Source of the DNA: Solanum dulcamara
Lineage: Eukaryota; Streptophyta; Magnoliopsida; Solanales; Solanaceae
Length of the DNA stretch: 64,000 nucleotides
Assembly (NCBI RefSeq): GCF_947179165.1
Contig: NC_077242.1
Span: forward strand, 36,019,097 to 36,083,096
Direction of reading: 5' to 3'
The notes below the pieces were generated by a model that had not been told where the DNA came from, searched no databases, and saw only the letters and a list, made by a program, of their open reading frames with translations. Of the stretch, positions 9,401 to 21,164 are shown piece by piece (within the stretch, counting starts at the first letter, position 1; every line of letters starts with the position of its first letter). Position numbers and translations under genes: made by a program.

Positions 9401-11723
9401 TTTAACATCCCCTAAAAACATTGTATACGAAGTTTCAATTCTCGTCTAAAAATGATACAGCCTCTGTATTTTGGTCATAACTTTTTATCGGATTGTCCAA
9501 ATTGGGTGATTCAAATTTATGAGTAACCAAAAGATCATTACCTACAACTGTTGTGAAGACCATAATTTAAGTTTCGTAGGTTAAGTAGGTCAAATAAATT
9601 AATTATTGTAAGACAGTGTGCTGTGACAAAATGAAGTATTTGGGGAAGAAAATTCATATCTCACTGTAGGATGCTCCAAATAGGTTGATTCTTAAACTAA
9701 ATGAAACTAGACTTCTATATATATAATTATTATGAAGACACCAAATCCTAATAATAAATTTATCTTGTTCAAAAGCAGCTCTGAAAAGGAGTATTCTGTC
9801 AAAGATAACTCATTTCACCTACCATGAAAAGATCTAGATACATTTGACATCACTCATGACATAAATTGTCCTCCAATTAACATCATCCATGGCATCATAA
9901 TTTTCCATTAAATTTTCAGATTTTTCTTTATAATTATTTTATTTATTGTTAGGTTCCTCTTTTCCACCTATAAATACCCACCTTATTTTCTCATTTTATT
10001 CATCAAGCTTTCTCAAGCAAGTCTTCTCTCTATACACTTCTTTAAACTTTCTCAAATATAGTTTTAGTTCTTAGTAGTGAATAAATGCTATTCCGGTGAT
10101 TCATATACTCTGGGTAGTACACGTTCTGGCGAGAAGAAAAGCTAGGACTCAAAAGTGTTCATTAAGTCTTTCGGTTCCGACTAAAGCTTCGAATTCTAGG
10201 TATGTAAGGCTTCAATGAGAGTATTTCTTCCACTCTCATGTCTAAATTATTTTGATTATATGAGAAATTATATTTATTTTCTTTAAGCTCTACTCTAAGT
10301 TATGTGGGTATTTATCCATGGGTTCTTCCACCCATGTAGTCCAAAAACTCTTTCAATTAAGTCTCTTGATTTCAAGTAATATTTTCTTATGGTAATTCTT
10401 AATTTTACTTAATAGTATGAATCATGGTTAAACTAATGATTATTTTTCTATTTTAATGCAACATAATTTCATATGTATGAATTGATGGTTTACAAGTAAT
10501 TCCTCTATTTATCTATTTAAAGGTTTTTGAAATTCATGGTGGGTTGTTTAAAGCATGATTTTTAATTAATGGATTTCAAAGTATTTATATATATTTATTT
10601 ACATACATATTTGCAAGTTGAAGTGATTTGAACCCACCTAGTTTTACTATGTTTTTAATAAAGTTTGACTTGAAAGCTTTGACTCCAAATAAATATTTAT
10701 GAAAGTAATATCTATGATCAAAAACGGAATCTTATGAAATGAAAGAATGATGAAATGATATGAATGATGGATTCTTTATGTAATAAGGACAATTCTTGCA
10801 TATTTGAATTATTAAATATTTTAATGAACTATTCTACCGAATATGATGTTTGAATTCTCAAGTTATATGCTATGAATATTTTGAAGTATTAAACTATTCC
10901 GTGGGATTGACTTAGCAACGAATGAGGCATTGAGGTGGGATTCGGTAAGGGAATCCTAGTAGAAACCCCTTAGCTCATTAACTAGGTGCCAACATAGGAG
11001 CCCTTGTAGGCTTAGACTAATGGATCCATGAAATCCCTTAAAGTTAAAGCTAAAGAAATGAATGAAATTGACGGAGTTCTCCCTGGCAAGTAGTCTCCCC
11101 GGCCAACGTAGGGGGTTATGTTGGATTCCATGTAATAGCTCGCATGGTTTTAAATGTCGGTTATGGTTATTTTCCCACAAAATGAATGTTTTAAAGGATA
11201 TCTATATAATTTATTATGCATGCATTACATTATGTTCCATATTACATAAATGTTATAATGTTTCCTCAATGTTCATGCATCCTTACATACTTAGTACATT
11301 CAAAGTACTAACGCATACTCTTTTGCCTACATGATATCACCATGTATGGACCAGTGCTCCTCCTCGTTCTCCTCCACGTGGCTAGTTGAGATTTCATTGA
11401 AGACTACTTTTGGTGAGTTCCCATATTCCGGGAATAATACTCCTTTATCTTTCTAGCTTATGATATGTTAAGATATTTTACTATGACATTTCTTCTATTT
11501 TGATTGAGGGTGAGCTAGGGGACTTGTCTTAGCCCCGTTAAATCTAATAGTTAGAGGTATTGTTGGACATATGTAAGTTGAAGATTTACTATTATAATTT
11601 CCTCTTGTTTATTTATCATCATTACTTATGAAAGGCTAAAAGAATGCTAAGAGGCTTGTTTGAGGTACTTTTGGGTTCCTCATTCACCATGTCACGTCTA
11701 GGCCCTAGGCTTGGGTCGTTACA
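9401..11723 (+). repeat. 3' LTR of element B
   Basis: The 2323-base copy matches the 5' LTR, starting TTTAACATCCCC and ending GGGTCGTTACA. Its TATA box is at 9969-9976. Small indels separate the copies, for example in the TATATATA stretch near 10591 and near 10126. The next base (11724) begins a different repeat, the stub of element A's LTR. Confidence 0.9.
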
Positions 11724-11793
11724 ACTTCATAGATAACATGGATCACCTAGAAATCCTTTAGAAATAACATAAAAAGAAAATTGGGGTGTTACA
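11724..11793 (-). repeat. Stub of element A's 5' LTR
   Basis: These 70 bases match 202-271 (the A 3' LTR terminus) closely and end in the same TGTTACA, which on the minus strand is the LTR start TGTAACA. The rest of this LTR and most of A's interior are missing between here and 2138. At 11794 the sequence switches into an RT reading frame on the plus strand (element C). Confidence 0.75.
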
Positions 11794-12377
11794 CCCCATG
11801 CCTAAAATCAATGACCTATTCGACCAGCTTCAGGGTGTCGTGGTGTTTTATAAGATTAAGATGAGATTTGGCTACCACCAAATGAGGATTAGGGCAGCGA
11901 ACGTCCCTAAGACCACATTTAGGATTCTTTACAGCCACTATGAATTCCTAGACATGTCTTTTGGATTGACTAATGCCCCTACTGCGTTCATGGAGTTTAT
12001 GACTCAAGTGTTTAAGTCATACTTGGACTTATTTGTCATAGACTTCATCGATGATATTTTGGTAAACTCGCGGAGCTGGGACAAACATGAGCAACATCTT
12101 AGAGTAGTACTCCAGACATTGAGAGATCAACAACTTTATACCAAGTTCTCAAAGTGCGAGTTTTGTCTTGAATCTATTCATTTTTGGGGCACGTGGTGTC
12201 CAAGGATGGCATCGGGCTAAGATTGAGGTGATTTATTATTGGGCCCAGCCCACCTCTATGACTGATATTCATAGCTTTGTCGGATTAGCAGGGTACTACA
12301 GATGCTTTGTTGAGGGGTTCTCTACTATAGCGGCACCTTTGACTCGGTTGACTCACCAGGATGTTCTGTTCATATAG
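11794..12377 (+). pseudogene. Element C: reverse transcriptase, C-terminal two thirds
   Basis: The translation begins [13 protein letters not shown] and continues [30 protein letters not shown], then the catalytic box VIDFIDDILVNSRS with both Asp residues intact. A frameshift near 12180-12215, at FHFWGTWCPR (normally FLGHVVS), moves the end (SFVGLAGYYRCFVEGFST) to another frame, which closes at a TAG at 12375. The fingers region is missing because element A entered the gene there. Confidence 0.85.
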
Positions 12378-12815
12378 TCGGAGGAGTGTGAAATAAGCTT
12401 TCTGAGGCTCAAGGAGTTGCTTACCATCGCTCCTATATTGACTATTCTAGTTAAGGGAGAGGGATTCACCATTTATTGATGCATACGACATTGCTTTGGG
12501 TTGTGTACGGATGCAGTAGGCCGGGTTATTGCTTTTGCATCGAGGCAGCTTAAGTTCATGAGTGCAACTACCCCACTCATGACTTTGCATTGGCAGCAGT
12601 AGTATTTGCGCTTATGATTAGGAGGCACTACCTGTATGGAGTTCAATGCAAGTTTTACACTGATCACAGGATCCTTCAATATGTTATGAGCCAGAGGGAT
12701 CTTAATATGAGGTAGCGCCACTAGATTGAGCTCCTGAAGTACTATGACCTCTCGATTCTCTAGCATACGGGCAAGGCAAATGTAGTAGATGATGCCTTGA
12801 GTTGGAAGGCGCTCA
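12378..12815 (+). pseudogene. Element C: RNase H domain (frameshifted)
   Basis: Pieces in changing frames give [48 protein letters not shown] and GKANVVDDALSW. The glutamate of the usual HDLELAAV is Ala (HDFALAAV), removing a catalytic residue. In-frame stops lie at the Arg and Trp positions of the usual [12 protein letters not shown] block. The domain follows RT as in all gypsy elements. Confidence 0.75.
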
Positions 12816-13257
12816 GTATGGGTAGTCTAGCCTTTCTTTCCACTAGGGAGGGACCATTAGCTTTGGTGACATATCTGACTCATGGTGTATATTAGATTAT
12901 TTGGGAGCTCATTCCTATCTGTTGGACCGGATTCGAAGCCATCAGTTTGAGGATGAGGAGTTAGTTGCACTTTGAGATTAGATTTTAGAATGTGACGCCG
13001 GCTTGGCTACCTTAGATTCAGATGGGGTTTTGAGGTTTGGAGGTCGTCTCTGTGTGTCGAGATTTGGGGGTTTGATTCAGTTGATCCATATCGAGGCCCA
13101 TGATTCCAAATATTGAATCCATCCGGGCACCGCTAAGATGTATCATGAGTTGAGGTAGCACTACTGGTGGAGCAGCATGAGGAGAGATATTATGGATTAT
13201 GTGTCGCGTTATTTTAGTTGTCAGCAGGTTAAGGCCGAGCATTTGAGAACTGGTGGC
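12816..13257 (+). pseudogene. Element C: linker and integrase zinc finger (truncated)
   Basis: After a linker, FGGLIQLIHIEAHDSKY and IHPGTAKMYHELR lead to HYWWSSMRRDIMDYVSR and SCQQVKAEHLRTGG, giving the HHCC zinc-binding domain of integrase. Stops occur at KY*IHPG and LR*HYWW, the latter in a Gln position. The sequence breaks off right after RTGG, where the catalytic core should begin, at a run of T. Confidence 0.8.
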
Positions 13258-14326
13258 GAGTTTTTTTAATTGGCCATTTTAATTCGAATTAAAGTTAATA
13301 AGAATGTGTAAAATAACAAGATAACAAAAATAATATTTCAAGACACTAAATGATGGCAATATAAGATATAACAACCAACTATAATCATTGCAATATTCAT
13401 ACTTAAAATATGGCTACAGTGAAACAAGAACAAATGATAAGTAATATTCCACTAACAACATTGGTGAGAAGAAACACAAAATAGTAAGAAAAAAAAGAAC
13501 AGCGAGAACAATTAATAAATAATAAGATAAGAACCTCAACAATTGAAACTAGCACAAAAGTAAATAAAGAAAATATACAGTAACTCGACTGAAACATGAA
13601 AGTGATTAAAAATTAAAAGAATAAAAATAAACTAAAAATAATAAAATAAACAATAGAAGGAGTTTTTTCAAAAAACATCAACATCACAAAATAAACATGG
13701 CATCAATAGAGAAATAAAGCATAACAATCAGTAAAATAGATAAACTAGTATCCCAAAACAAATTAGTAGCACATTTAGAAGAAAAATTTAAAAGCTAAGA
13801 TAGTGTTGTTGAAGTTTCAAAACTGTGTTGTAATGCCATTACTCCGTCCAGATCTAAAATGATATAAAGGACCACCTCACCAGAAAGGGAGCTTGGAGCT
13901 CGTCTGTTTGTTGTTGTTGTTCTCTGTTTGTGGGAACTACGGGTCATGGAGGCAACAATGGGGTTCTGGTGGTTTGTTTATCAAAAAAGAGAATAGGGTT
14001 GTTGGGTTTTTCTATTCGTTGGGGGGTTTTTGGATGTTTTGTGGCTATTACAGGGTTGTGGTTTGGTGGTTGAAAATGTTGAATGGGAGAGGGAACAGAG
14101 AGGTTGTGTTTGTTGTTTACTGGTTGTGCGCTAGTCTGGTAATGATGTCATTCCTGTGTGAGGGTGAGGGTTAGTGGAGTTGGGATTTTTATGTGGTGGT
14201 GGATGTTTAGAGGCAGAGATGGGGTTTTTTGGTAGTGGTAGGCAGCAACTTCTTGGGTGGAGGAGGAGATAGAAAATATTTAGAGTTTTCTCCTTTTTGG
14301 AAATTCTCCCACTAAATATGATATAA
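13258..14326. other. Unassigned stretch between elements C and G
   Basis: No gene recognised. From 13258 to about 13830 the plus strand is strongly A-rich and T-poor with many AAAATAA runs. From about 13890 to 14280 it turns G/T-rich, with GTTGTTGTTGTT and TTGGGGGGTTTTTGG type runs. The switch looks like part of a longer repeat, possibly an LTR or intron-like segment in minus orientation, but I cannot name it. The 93-codon open frame at 13893-14174 is low in complexity and resembles no family I know. Confidence 0.4.
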
Positions 14327-17300
14327 TGTCACGATCCGATTTCTTAGGCCATGATGGTACCTACCAACACCCACCAGAAAGTAAGCCTACCCCTTAACCC
14401 TTAGCCTAGAACCAGATGCTACGGGCTATCAAGCAGAAGATACATAAGTAAAGTGGAAGGTAAGTAACAATGAGAAGTAAAAGAACAACTGAACTAAAAC
14501 ACAAGCAACCACCCCAAGACCTGACATCAGTCGGTAGTTGACCATCTAAATAAAAATAGGAGTAGAAAGATTTTATAGATACAAATATAACTGCAGACAA
14601 TCTTCAGAAGAAAGTAAAGACTAGTCCTAATCCAACATAGATGGAAATCGAAAACTACAGGCGCAAAGAGCTCACCAAATCTCCGAATCAAGATGCTCCG
14701 CACAAATCCAAATAAACGACAATAACCCATAATATGATCTGTAGGGGGTAGAAGTGTAGTATGATTACAAAGCAAATGGTACTCAGTAAGCATAGGCCAA
14801 CTGAGCTTCACACAGAATGCAAGTATAAATAACAGGTAATCAGGTAAATATAGAAAAAGTAAACAGTAAGATCTAATATGAGATAAGTTAGGAGATGAGG
14901 GTAAATAGATATGATAAATAAATAAAGGAGATAGAGTAAAAGGACACACCTTCACACACAAGCCACAACCTTTTTACAATAAGTAGGCACTAAAGAAGTC
15001 AACTTATCAAGCACGGAAGCACTGACTGCTACAGCTAATCAAAAAGCCTCCTAAGGACTAAATCAACAACTAAAACTAAGACACCCTGCTGATCAACTAA
15101 AATACGACAAGTGATATGTACAGGTATAATCAGACAATAACTGACCAGGTGCCCATACCCCAGGAAGGTACAAACAATGACAAACATACCCCCGGCCACA
15201 ATAAAATCAAGGGACCAAACAACAAACAAGTATACTGGTGATAGGCAATGCTAGTGAATTCAACTCTGTAGTAAAAAAAGTGACATCATTGGAGTCTCTC
15301 GGAGATAAAAATATATATATAGGGCTACCCTGGTCCCCGGCCTACCAGGAGGGACCCATGCGACTCTCTAATCCAATTTAGTGGTGAACTAGCCAGAGGG
15401 GACCATAGGGAACATGGAAAGTATGTATAGACTGCTTAGGAAAAAAACAGGTCTTACATAGGCATATAGTATCTTCGTAGTGGTACCGGAGAGTGAGTAG
15501 CCAATTCGGTGTAGAAAAGGGAGATGCCGCGCTAAATATCAATCAAAAAATTGTAAACTCAAACCATGAGCACCCTGAAAAAAGGCCACCCATCCATTCA
15601 GTCAACTCCCTAGGGCAACAACCCAGCTAGCAAGAGTAAACCTGGGGTCATCGAAAAGCCATTCATATGCGAAAAGGGGCATCGACGCATCGGATATTCA
15701 AGTAAAATTGAGCACATCTCAGATGCCTCTAATACCTTAAGTAGAAGAAAGAATTACATCCTCGATGTCTCATAAGTTTCAAAAACAAGTGACAAAGTAA
15801 TTCAGGTGGATGACTCCCGTTAAAAATAAGTTTCGAAAATGGTAAAAGCATGAGAAAGACTTCTCAAAATACAATGGTAAAACATCATGAATAAACCAAT
15901 ATCATACCACGAAACATGTGAAATGCTCAATTAATGCAAGCATGCCATCACTAGTATCATTTTGACAAAACAAACACAATCGTAACATCAAGTCAAACCA
16001 TAAAATCAAGGCAAAGGAACTAACTTTGGCTCTAAATTCTCCTCGAACATGGACTTGAGCCCAACAATAGATAATAAAGATAAAGGCAACACAAACCTAC
16101 CACTAAACAAAAGCTAATAATCGAGACATGGCTAAGAATTAGTTAGGGGAAGAAATATCTCTAAGAACGACACCTTACCCTAAAGTATGCAATCTCAGCT
16201 CCCAACGAGCACAACTAAGCCAAACCTACGTCTACGATGAGCCACAGCGGTCTTCGATATTAGCACTAAGTTACACCAACCCATACAAGCCCTACTGGAA
16301 GCTACACCTAGCTATAAAGGCACTAGGACACAAAATAAAGCACCTAAGGCTCAAACCTAGTCTAAGGCCATCAGTATCGTTCCTAAAAAGGATAAATCTC
16401 ACCACTCCACTACGCAAGAAAAGCCACAGACCTAAGACAAGGACTTCAAGATACTACGCTAGTCTAAGGTTCGCTCAGAATCAAGAAAATTTAATAAAAG
16501 GAGGAAATTCCAAAAATCAGCAAACACAAACCTAGATCACATGAAATATATTCTAAATAGTATCTAGTAAAACCCAGTCAAAGTGGGAGACCATAGCCTA
16601 CCATAAATATGATCATGTGCATTCCAAATCCATCAAATATCTCTGCCTACGAATCACCTCCAATTGCCGCTACACTAATAAAATAACGCTCATGACGTCA
16701 ATGCAAATATTTTGGCACCAAATTTATATTTTTTAGAGACAGAACCAAAATTGAGTTTAAAATGTGATTGTGGAACCCTCAATGAAAATATCGAATTCAA
16801 CTCCGATGCATTTGGCCTAATTGAACATGTATACCAAAATACAACACAATTCGATGCTAAAAAATACGGAAATCAATCCATGTAATAATTTCACCATTAA
16901 TGGAGGAATCAAGGAAAAAAGCATCCCTTTATGCTTGGAATTTCCTCAGTACGACGCTTACCGAAGCCCCCCGAACACTCCACAATGTAACCACAAACAC
17001 TCAGGACTTAAAATCCCCTCAATCGAAGCTCCCAAGCGCAAGAAACCATATTTTAAAACTTGGCTACATAACTAAAATTAGGGTCCTAAAACTAACCTCA
17101 GGGTTCGCAAAAGCGACCCCTAAGTTCGCATAAGTGAACCCCTCAAAAGAGGCGGGCGTCACTAAAGCAACACATAGTCTACTTAAGTGAGCATCGCTAA
17201 AATAATGCCCAGGCCTCTTAAGCGATAAGCGCTTTACTAGCATGCCTCAGACTAAGGCATCGCTTTAGCGATGGCAGGGTTGCTAAAGCGATGACACCAC

Positions 17301-17984
17301 CTGGTGCTATAGCCAAGACTTTGCCAAAGTCTAAGATTCTCCGACGGGGTGCCCGGGATTTATTCGGAATTGCATACATGCAAACAAACTATGCTACCCC
17401 ATAAAATTTGATGCTCCAGACTCAACGATGCACTTGGAATTTCTATCGGAGGTAATTTTAACAAAAAGTAGCTCCCACACCCAAGCACTATTTTTGAGCC
17501 AAAATCCACAAGTAAGCTTGAAATTAGATTGGAAGTCTCGAGAACTGCACCAAAGGTTGTTCTAGACCAAACAACATTTCAGAGCTAACCGCTCAGATAG
17601 TATGTCAATCCAAGCGCGTTTACATAGAATGTTGACCAGACCAACGTCAACCTTAGGATAAATTTAAAAGGCTAAATTATTAAAAGACCCCAAACTCACA
17701 CCAAATGCCTTGATAGTCATGTCGACCATGCTACTAGTCTAATTTGGCCATTTTGGAGTTGATGGAACTGATAGAATTCAATTCTGAGACCGTATTCTTG
17801 TAGTTTTGACCGAAGCTAACCATTCAAATTCCAAGAGCTCTAAAATAGGGAAATGGGAATAAAACCTAAACGAACAACCAAGCAACTGAAATGTCAGTGC
17901 TAGCAAGTTATAAATGACTTTGGGTCGCTACAGGAAATCTCTAAATTCTGAAAAGATCAGAAAATGACCTACAGGGTCATTAAA
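14327..17984 (-). repeat. 3' LTR of element G
   Basis: In plus coordinates the LTR starts TGTCACGATCCG and ends GGTCATTAAA; on the minus strand it begins TTTAATGACCCTG (for TGTAATGACC) and ends CGGATCGTGACA. It is 3658 bases and homologous to the pieces 21165-23053 and 26023-27070, except for about 490 bases near 16060-16530 that the other copy lacks. Confidence 0.78.
17080..17310. repeat. Island of short palindromic words inside the G LTR
   Basis: Dense, imperfect repeats of words such as CGCTAAAGCGAT, TCGCTTTAGCGATG, CTTAAGCG and TAAGCGCTTTA occur here. Matching islands lie at 26150-26370 (other G LTR) and, with TCACTAAAGTGACT variants, at 23730-23900 in the opposite-strand solo LTR. Confidence 0.6.
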
Positions 17985-20900
17985 ACATCCACTACTAAAA
18001 AATACTTCAATCCGCAAAAGTAAGAGTGTAGTCCCAACCTAAAGTCATGAAAAAGATGAGGTTACTATGCCCGCACACTCCACCAAGACCTCGAACACCC
18101 TCTCGGTTTGAACAACACCATCACAAAACTCAAGATTAGAGAAAAAGCCACGAATTCACTTCAGACTTCAAAAACTCTTACAGTTCCTTTTTGGGCTCCA
18201 ACTCTCGCTCAATCAACCCAAACTTGACTAGACCATCAGATTCATCTAAGGAAGACCAAAATGCACTGAAACCTCTGACATGACAAACACAGGACTATGG
18301 CAAATGCAACTCAACTCAAGATTCCAAATACTTGCCTTAAGCTTCCAAATCCCTTTTCTTCTAGCCACCAAGGGCATTCTGCCGGTCCTTAGCTACACTA
18401 AAAACCTTCAACGCCATTTCAAACTTGCTTACTAATCCTCATTGCACAATCCTCAAGAGAGGCATATATTTTAATCGAACCTCAATGGATGACAATAGCC
18501 AAAACAAGGAAAGCAACCCAGGGCAAAGCCCAAAATTCCAATCTCAACTTTAAAAACCAACAAATCTAATATGAAACTCACCTTTTGAAATAAAATGCTC
18601 CACTCCAAAAGCCCAGCTCCAGCGACTTACTCTTATTATAGGAACTTTCGAAATACTGGCACTATGTGCCCACAAACTACTCTGCCACCTCAAATCTAAG
18701 CAAACCATCCAAGTCCAAGGGAAGCTAAGCCGGTAAGAAACACAAAAACATAGGCAACCGATCGATAATGGTCCAAGGGTATAAACCCCCACTCACAATA
18801 CCGCAAGCTACCGACTATGCCAAAACCAAACTTTGTATCCTAACAAATTTAAATCACAGATCCATGAATTACTTTAGCCCCATCCTGTAGATGAACCTTC
18901 TAAACAACTTCCCCACTTTCATCTTAGGCTGCATCTAAATCTAATCACGAACACCACCACTCCAATACTAACTGACAAACCAAAACCTCAAGAGCTACTA
19001 ACACGATCATAAAGGACTAACAATGGCATTAATGGGGCACAAAAAAAGACCCCACTTCCCAGATCATCAATTAGCCATAGCTAAATGCCAATACTCTCAT
19101 AGGAGACAGCTTCCAAATAGTTGAACGAACATACCACCTTTTTCCAATCGGGGATTAAACTAAGGCAAGGGAAAGAGATGGACAGCTAGGCTTTCTAGAA
19201 CACTACCGATGGCTACACTACCCTACTCACAACTCCAACAATCACAATGCTCCCAAATACCATCTAACCCAAAGGCCGAGATTACTCCAAAGAAACCAAT
19301 AAGGTAGGCTAATGGAGCAAACCTCAACTTCACACCCCTTTGGACTAAACCAAAACAATACCCAACAATGAAGATAGCTGTCTAAGCCAAGAAACTAGAA
19401 TGGCAGAGAAGGAATGCTACATGAGGAAATACTAGCTATGCACAAAGATACGAGGAACCATTCAACCATTAACCCAATGGAACAACATGCAACTTAGGTG
19501 ACTCTCAATGCCAACTAGATCCTCCCACACCAAAACTCCACAAACTAACAAACTAGTCTAGCCACCTATTTTTTAAGAATCGATACTACAACAAAATTAA
19601 TGGTAAGGGAGACAAAAGAAAGCTAACTAGCTCAGTCATAGTCTCATATCAAATTACCAAGGTAAAGGCATGAGGAGTTTCTCAACCACCACTACTTATC
19701 ATAGAAACTCGACCTAGTCGATCCACTACTAAAACAAATTAGCTACACCACTGAAACATATACACATAAGTCCAAGTAAGGCTACTACCACAGTCACAAG
19801 ATAAATAACACATCAAATAGGCATATATGGGTATAAAAACCCCCAAAGACACAAAATAAGCAATACTAAGAAAAACAAGAAAGTCAAGTAAATGCAACCG
19901 GTACCTAGGTCCTTGACCTCTGGCTGAGTCATAGAAGCATAAAATAGATCATGACCTACCTTAGCCTGAATACCTTAAGCACCCCAGCAACATTCTGAGC
20001 ACTATCTCTAACTGGAGGTAGCATAAAACCATGATACTAACCTGGTTGAGCAAACTGCGCACGTGTACTATGCTAGGAATAATCTCTGGATTAATAGTTA
20101 AGTCCTCCATAGGTGCGACAAGGTGTAACTTCTCTAGCCTGGATAGTAGGAGGAGCCTAAAATGTTTGAAATATCAAATCTCTCTTGGGGTACACCTAGG
20201 ACCAGTGGTCAAGCTCCCCAAAATCATAGCACCCTCCAAAATCTGAAGCCTAGCATGAAGAACATGGTGGACTCCTCTAGCGTCCCCTAACAAACTGTGG
20301 TCTATCTCTAACACCTAGAAATCCACCATTATCTAACTGCAATGGGTTCCTGCAATGCTCTATGGGTTAAAAAAATAATCATGTTGAAAAGGCCCAAATT
20401 AGATAGAATAAGCTTTAATAATTGAAGACCCAATGTGCTCACCCCGAGAAGTCTCACCGAAACTCTGTCCACTGTAAGTTGCATGACCTATCTCAAAACC
20501 TTCTAGAATCTGAGGTTCTACCATTATAGGCCTGAAAGGTCAAGCGAAAGATGACCCTCACCAAACTGTTATTCACTCTGATGTGGGATACTGTCACTAT
20601 TGTGTTGATAGAGAGGCCTTTTTCCATTATCTTTGTAAGCCTCAAGACATCTATGCTCCACGTCTCTCGCATGACCAACCACCTAAGGAAAGTAGACCTG
20701 GTCTCTATCAAGTGCTATGATGCAAAACAGAGTGGCAAGGAAAATCTCCTGATTAAATCCCAACTCATATCCCTATCCGTATGGGATGATGTGGGATTAT
20801 TTCCAGCACACTCAACAAATTCTATTACGTACTCCGATACTAATGATGGACCCTACTAGAGAAACTTCTAACCCATCTCTAGCCTGAGAACTATCTGCCA

Positions 20901-21148
20901 AAACTCTGGTAGAACCTATTGACTCTCCGACCGAGTCAATCAAAAAACTCATTCTATCTATTTAAGAATGAATGGATTCGAAATGATCAGTTTAAATATT
21001 ATTCAAAGCAACAAACATGGTAAGAATTCAAGAACATAACTACCCAAAATGCTCTATAGCCTTCCGAAGATAGAATATAGATGTCTCCACATTGATCAAT
21101 CGAACTCTACTAGGCATTGCCTCATACCAACGATGCCGGTCAACCTAA
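17985..21148 (-). other. Interior of element G with no recognised coding capacity
   Basis: About 3.2 kb between the G LTRs. Minus sense, the segment abutting the 3' LTR reads TTTTAGTAGTGGATGT before TTTAATGACC, the same phrase that precedes the LTR of the pol-bearing element E at 47688. The longest open frames are about 100 codons or less and match no gag or pol motif I can identify. A heavily decayed gag could be hidden near 19900-20900. Confidence 0.5.
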
Positions 21149-21162
21149 GGCTCTCATACCAA
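21149..21162 (-). other. Primer binding site of element G (tRNA-Met type, one change)
   Basis: The minus strand reads TTGGTATGAGAGCC, against the usual TTGGTATCAGAGCC, starting two bases after the LTR end. This fixes the right LTR as the 5' LTR and the element's orientation as minus. Confidence 0.75.
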
Positions 21163-21164
21163 CT

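Larger units (their letters stand above)
2139..11723 (+). mobile_element. Element B: complete but decayed Ty3/gypsy chromovirus-type LTR retrotransposon
   Basis: The element has two direct LTRs (2139-4462 and 9401-11723), a tRNA-Met type primer site just inside the left LTR, gag and pol in the order gag-PR-RT-RNase H-integrase-chromodomain-like tail, and a purine-rich tract before the right LTR. The total is 9585 bases. Pol order and the tail place it among Del/Tekay-like chromoviruses; the lineage call is by motif recognition. The flanking five bases do not match (AAACC at 2134-2138, ACTTC at 11724-11728), so one flank has been lost or exchanged. At least ten stops and several frameshifts break the coding region. 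By eye the first 260 bases of the two LTRs differ at roughly a tenth of positions, so the insertion is not recent. Confidence 0.9.
1..11793 (-). mobile_element. Element A: Ty3/gypsy retrotransposon, minus strand, interrupted by element B
   Basis: Reading the minus strand from right to left, the pieces are a 70-base stub of the 5' LTR (11724-11793), then, after the inserted element B (2139-11723), the RNase H and integrase regions (2138 down to 340), a polypurine tract (286-272) and the 3' LTR (271 down past the window edge). The two LTR pieces match each other closely over their last 70 bases, which identifies them as ends of one LTR type. The gag, protease, RT and most of the 5' LTR are missing, which implies a deletion next to B. 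The LTR belongs to the same family as those at 38212-41744, 51793-55501 and 59891-63250. The boundary with C at 11793/11794 falls inside C's RT reading frame, so A is taken as an insertion into C. Confidence 0.6.
11794..13257 (+). mobile_element. Element C: Ty3/gypsy pol fragment that hosted element A
   Basis: The right half of a plus-strand gypsy pol starts abruptly inside RT at 11794 and stops inside the integrase at about 13257. Its gag, protease and first RT blocks should lie left of the window if A entered within RT. No LTR belonging to it is visible. On the right it meets an A-rich unassigned stretch. Confidence 0.7.
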
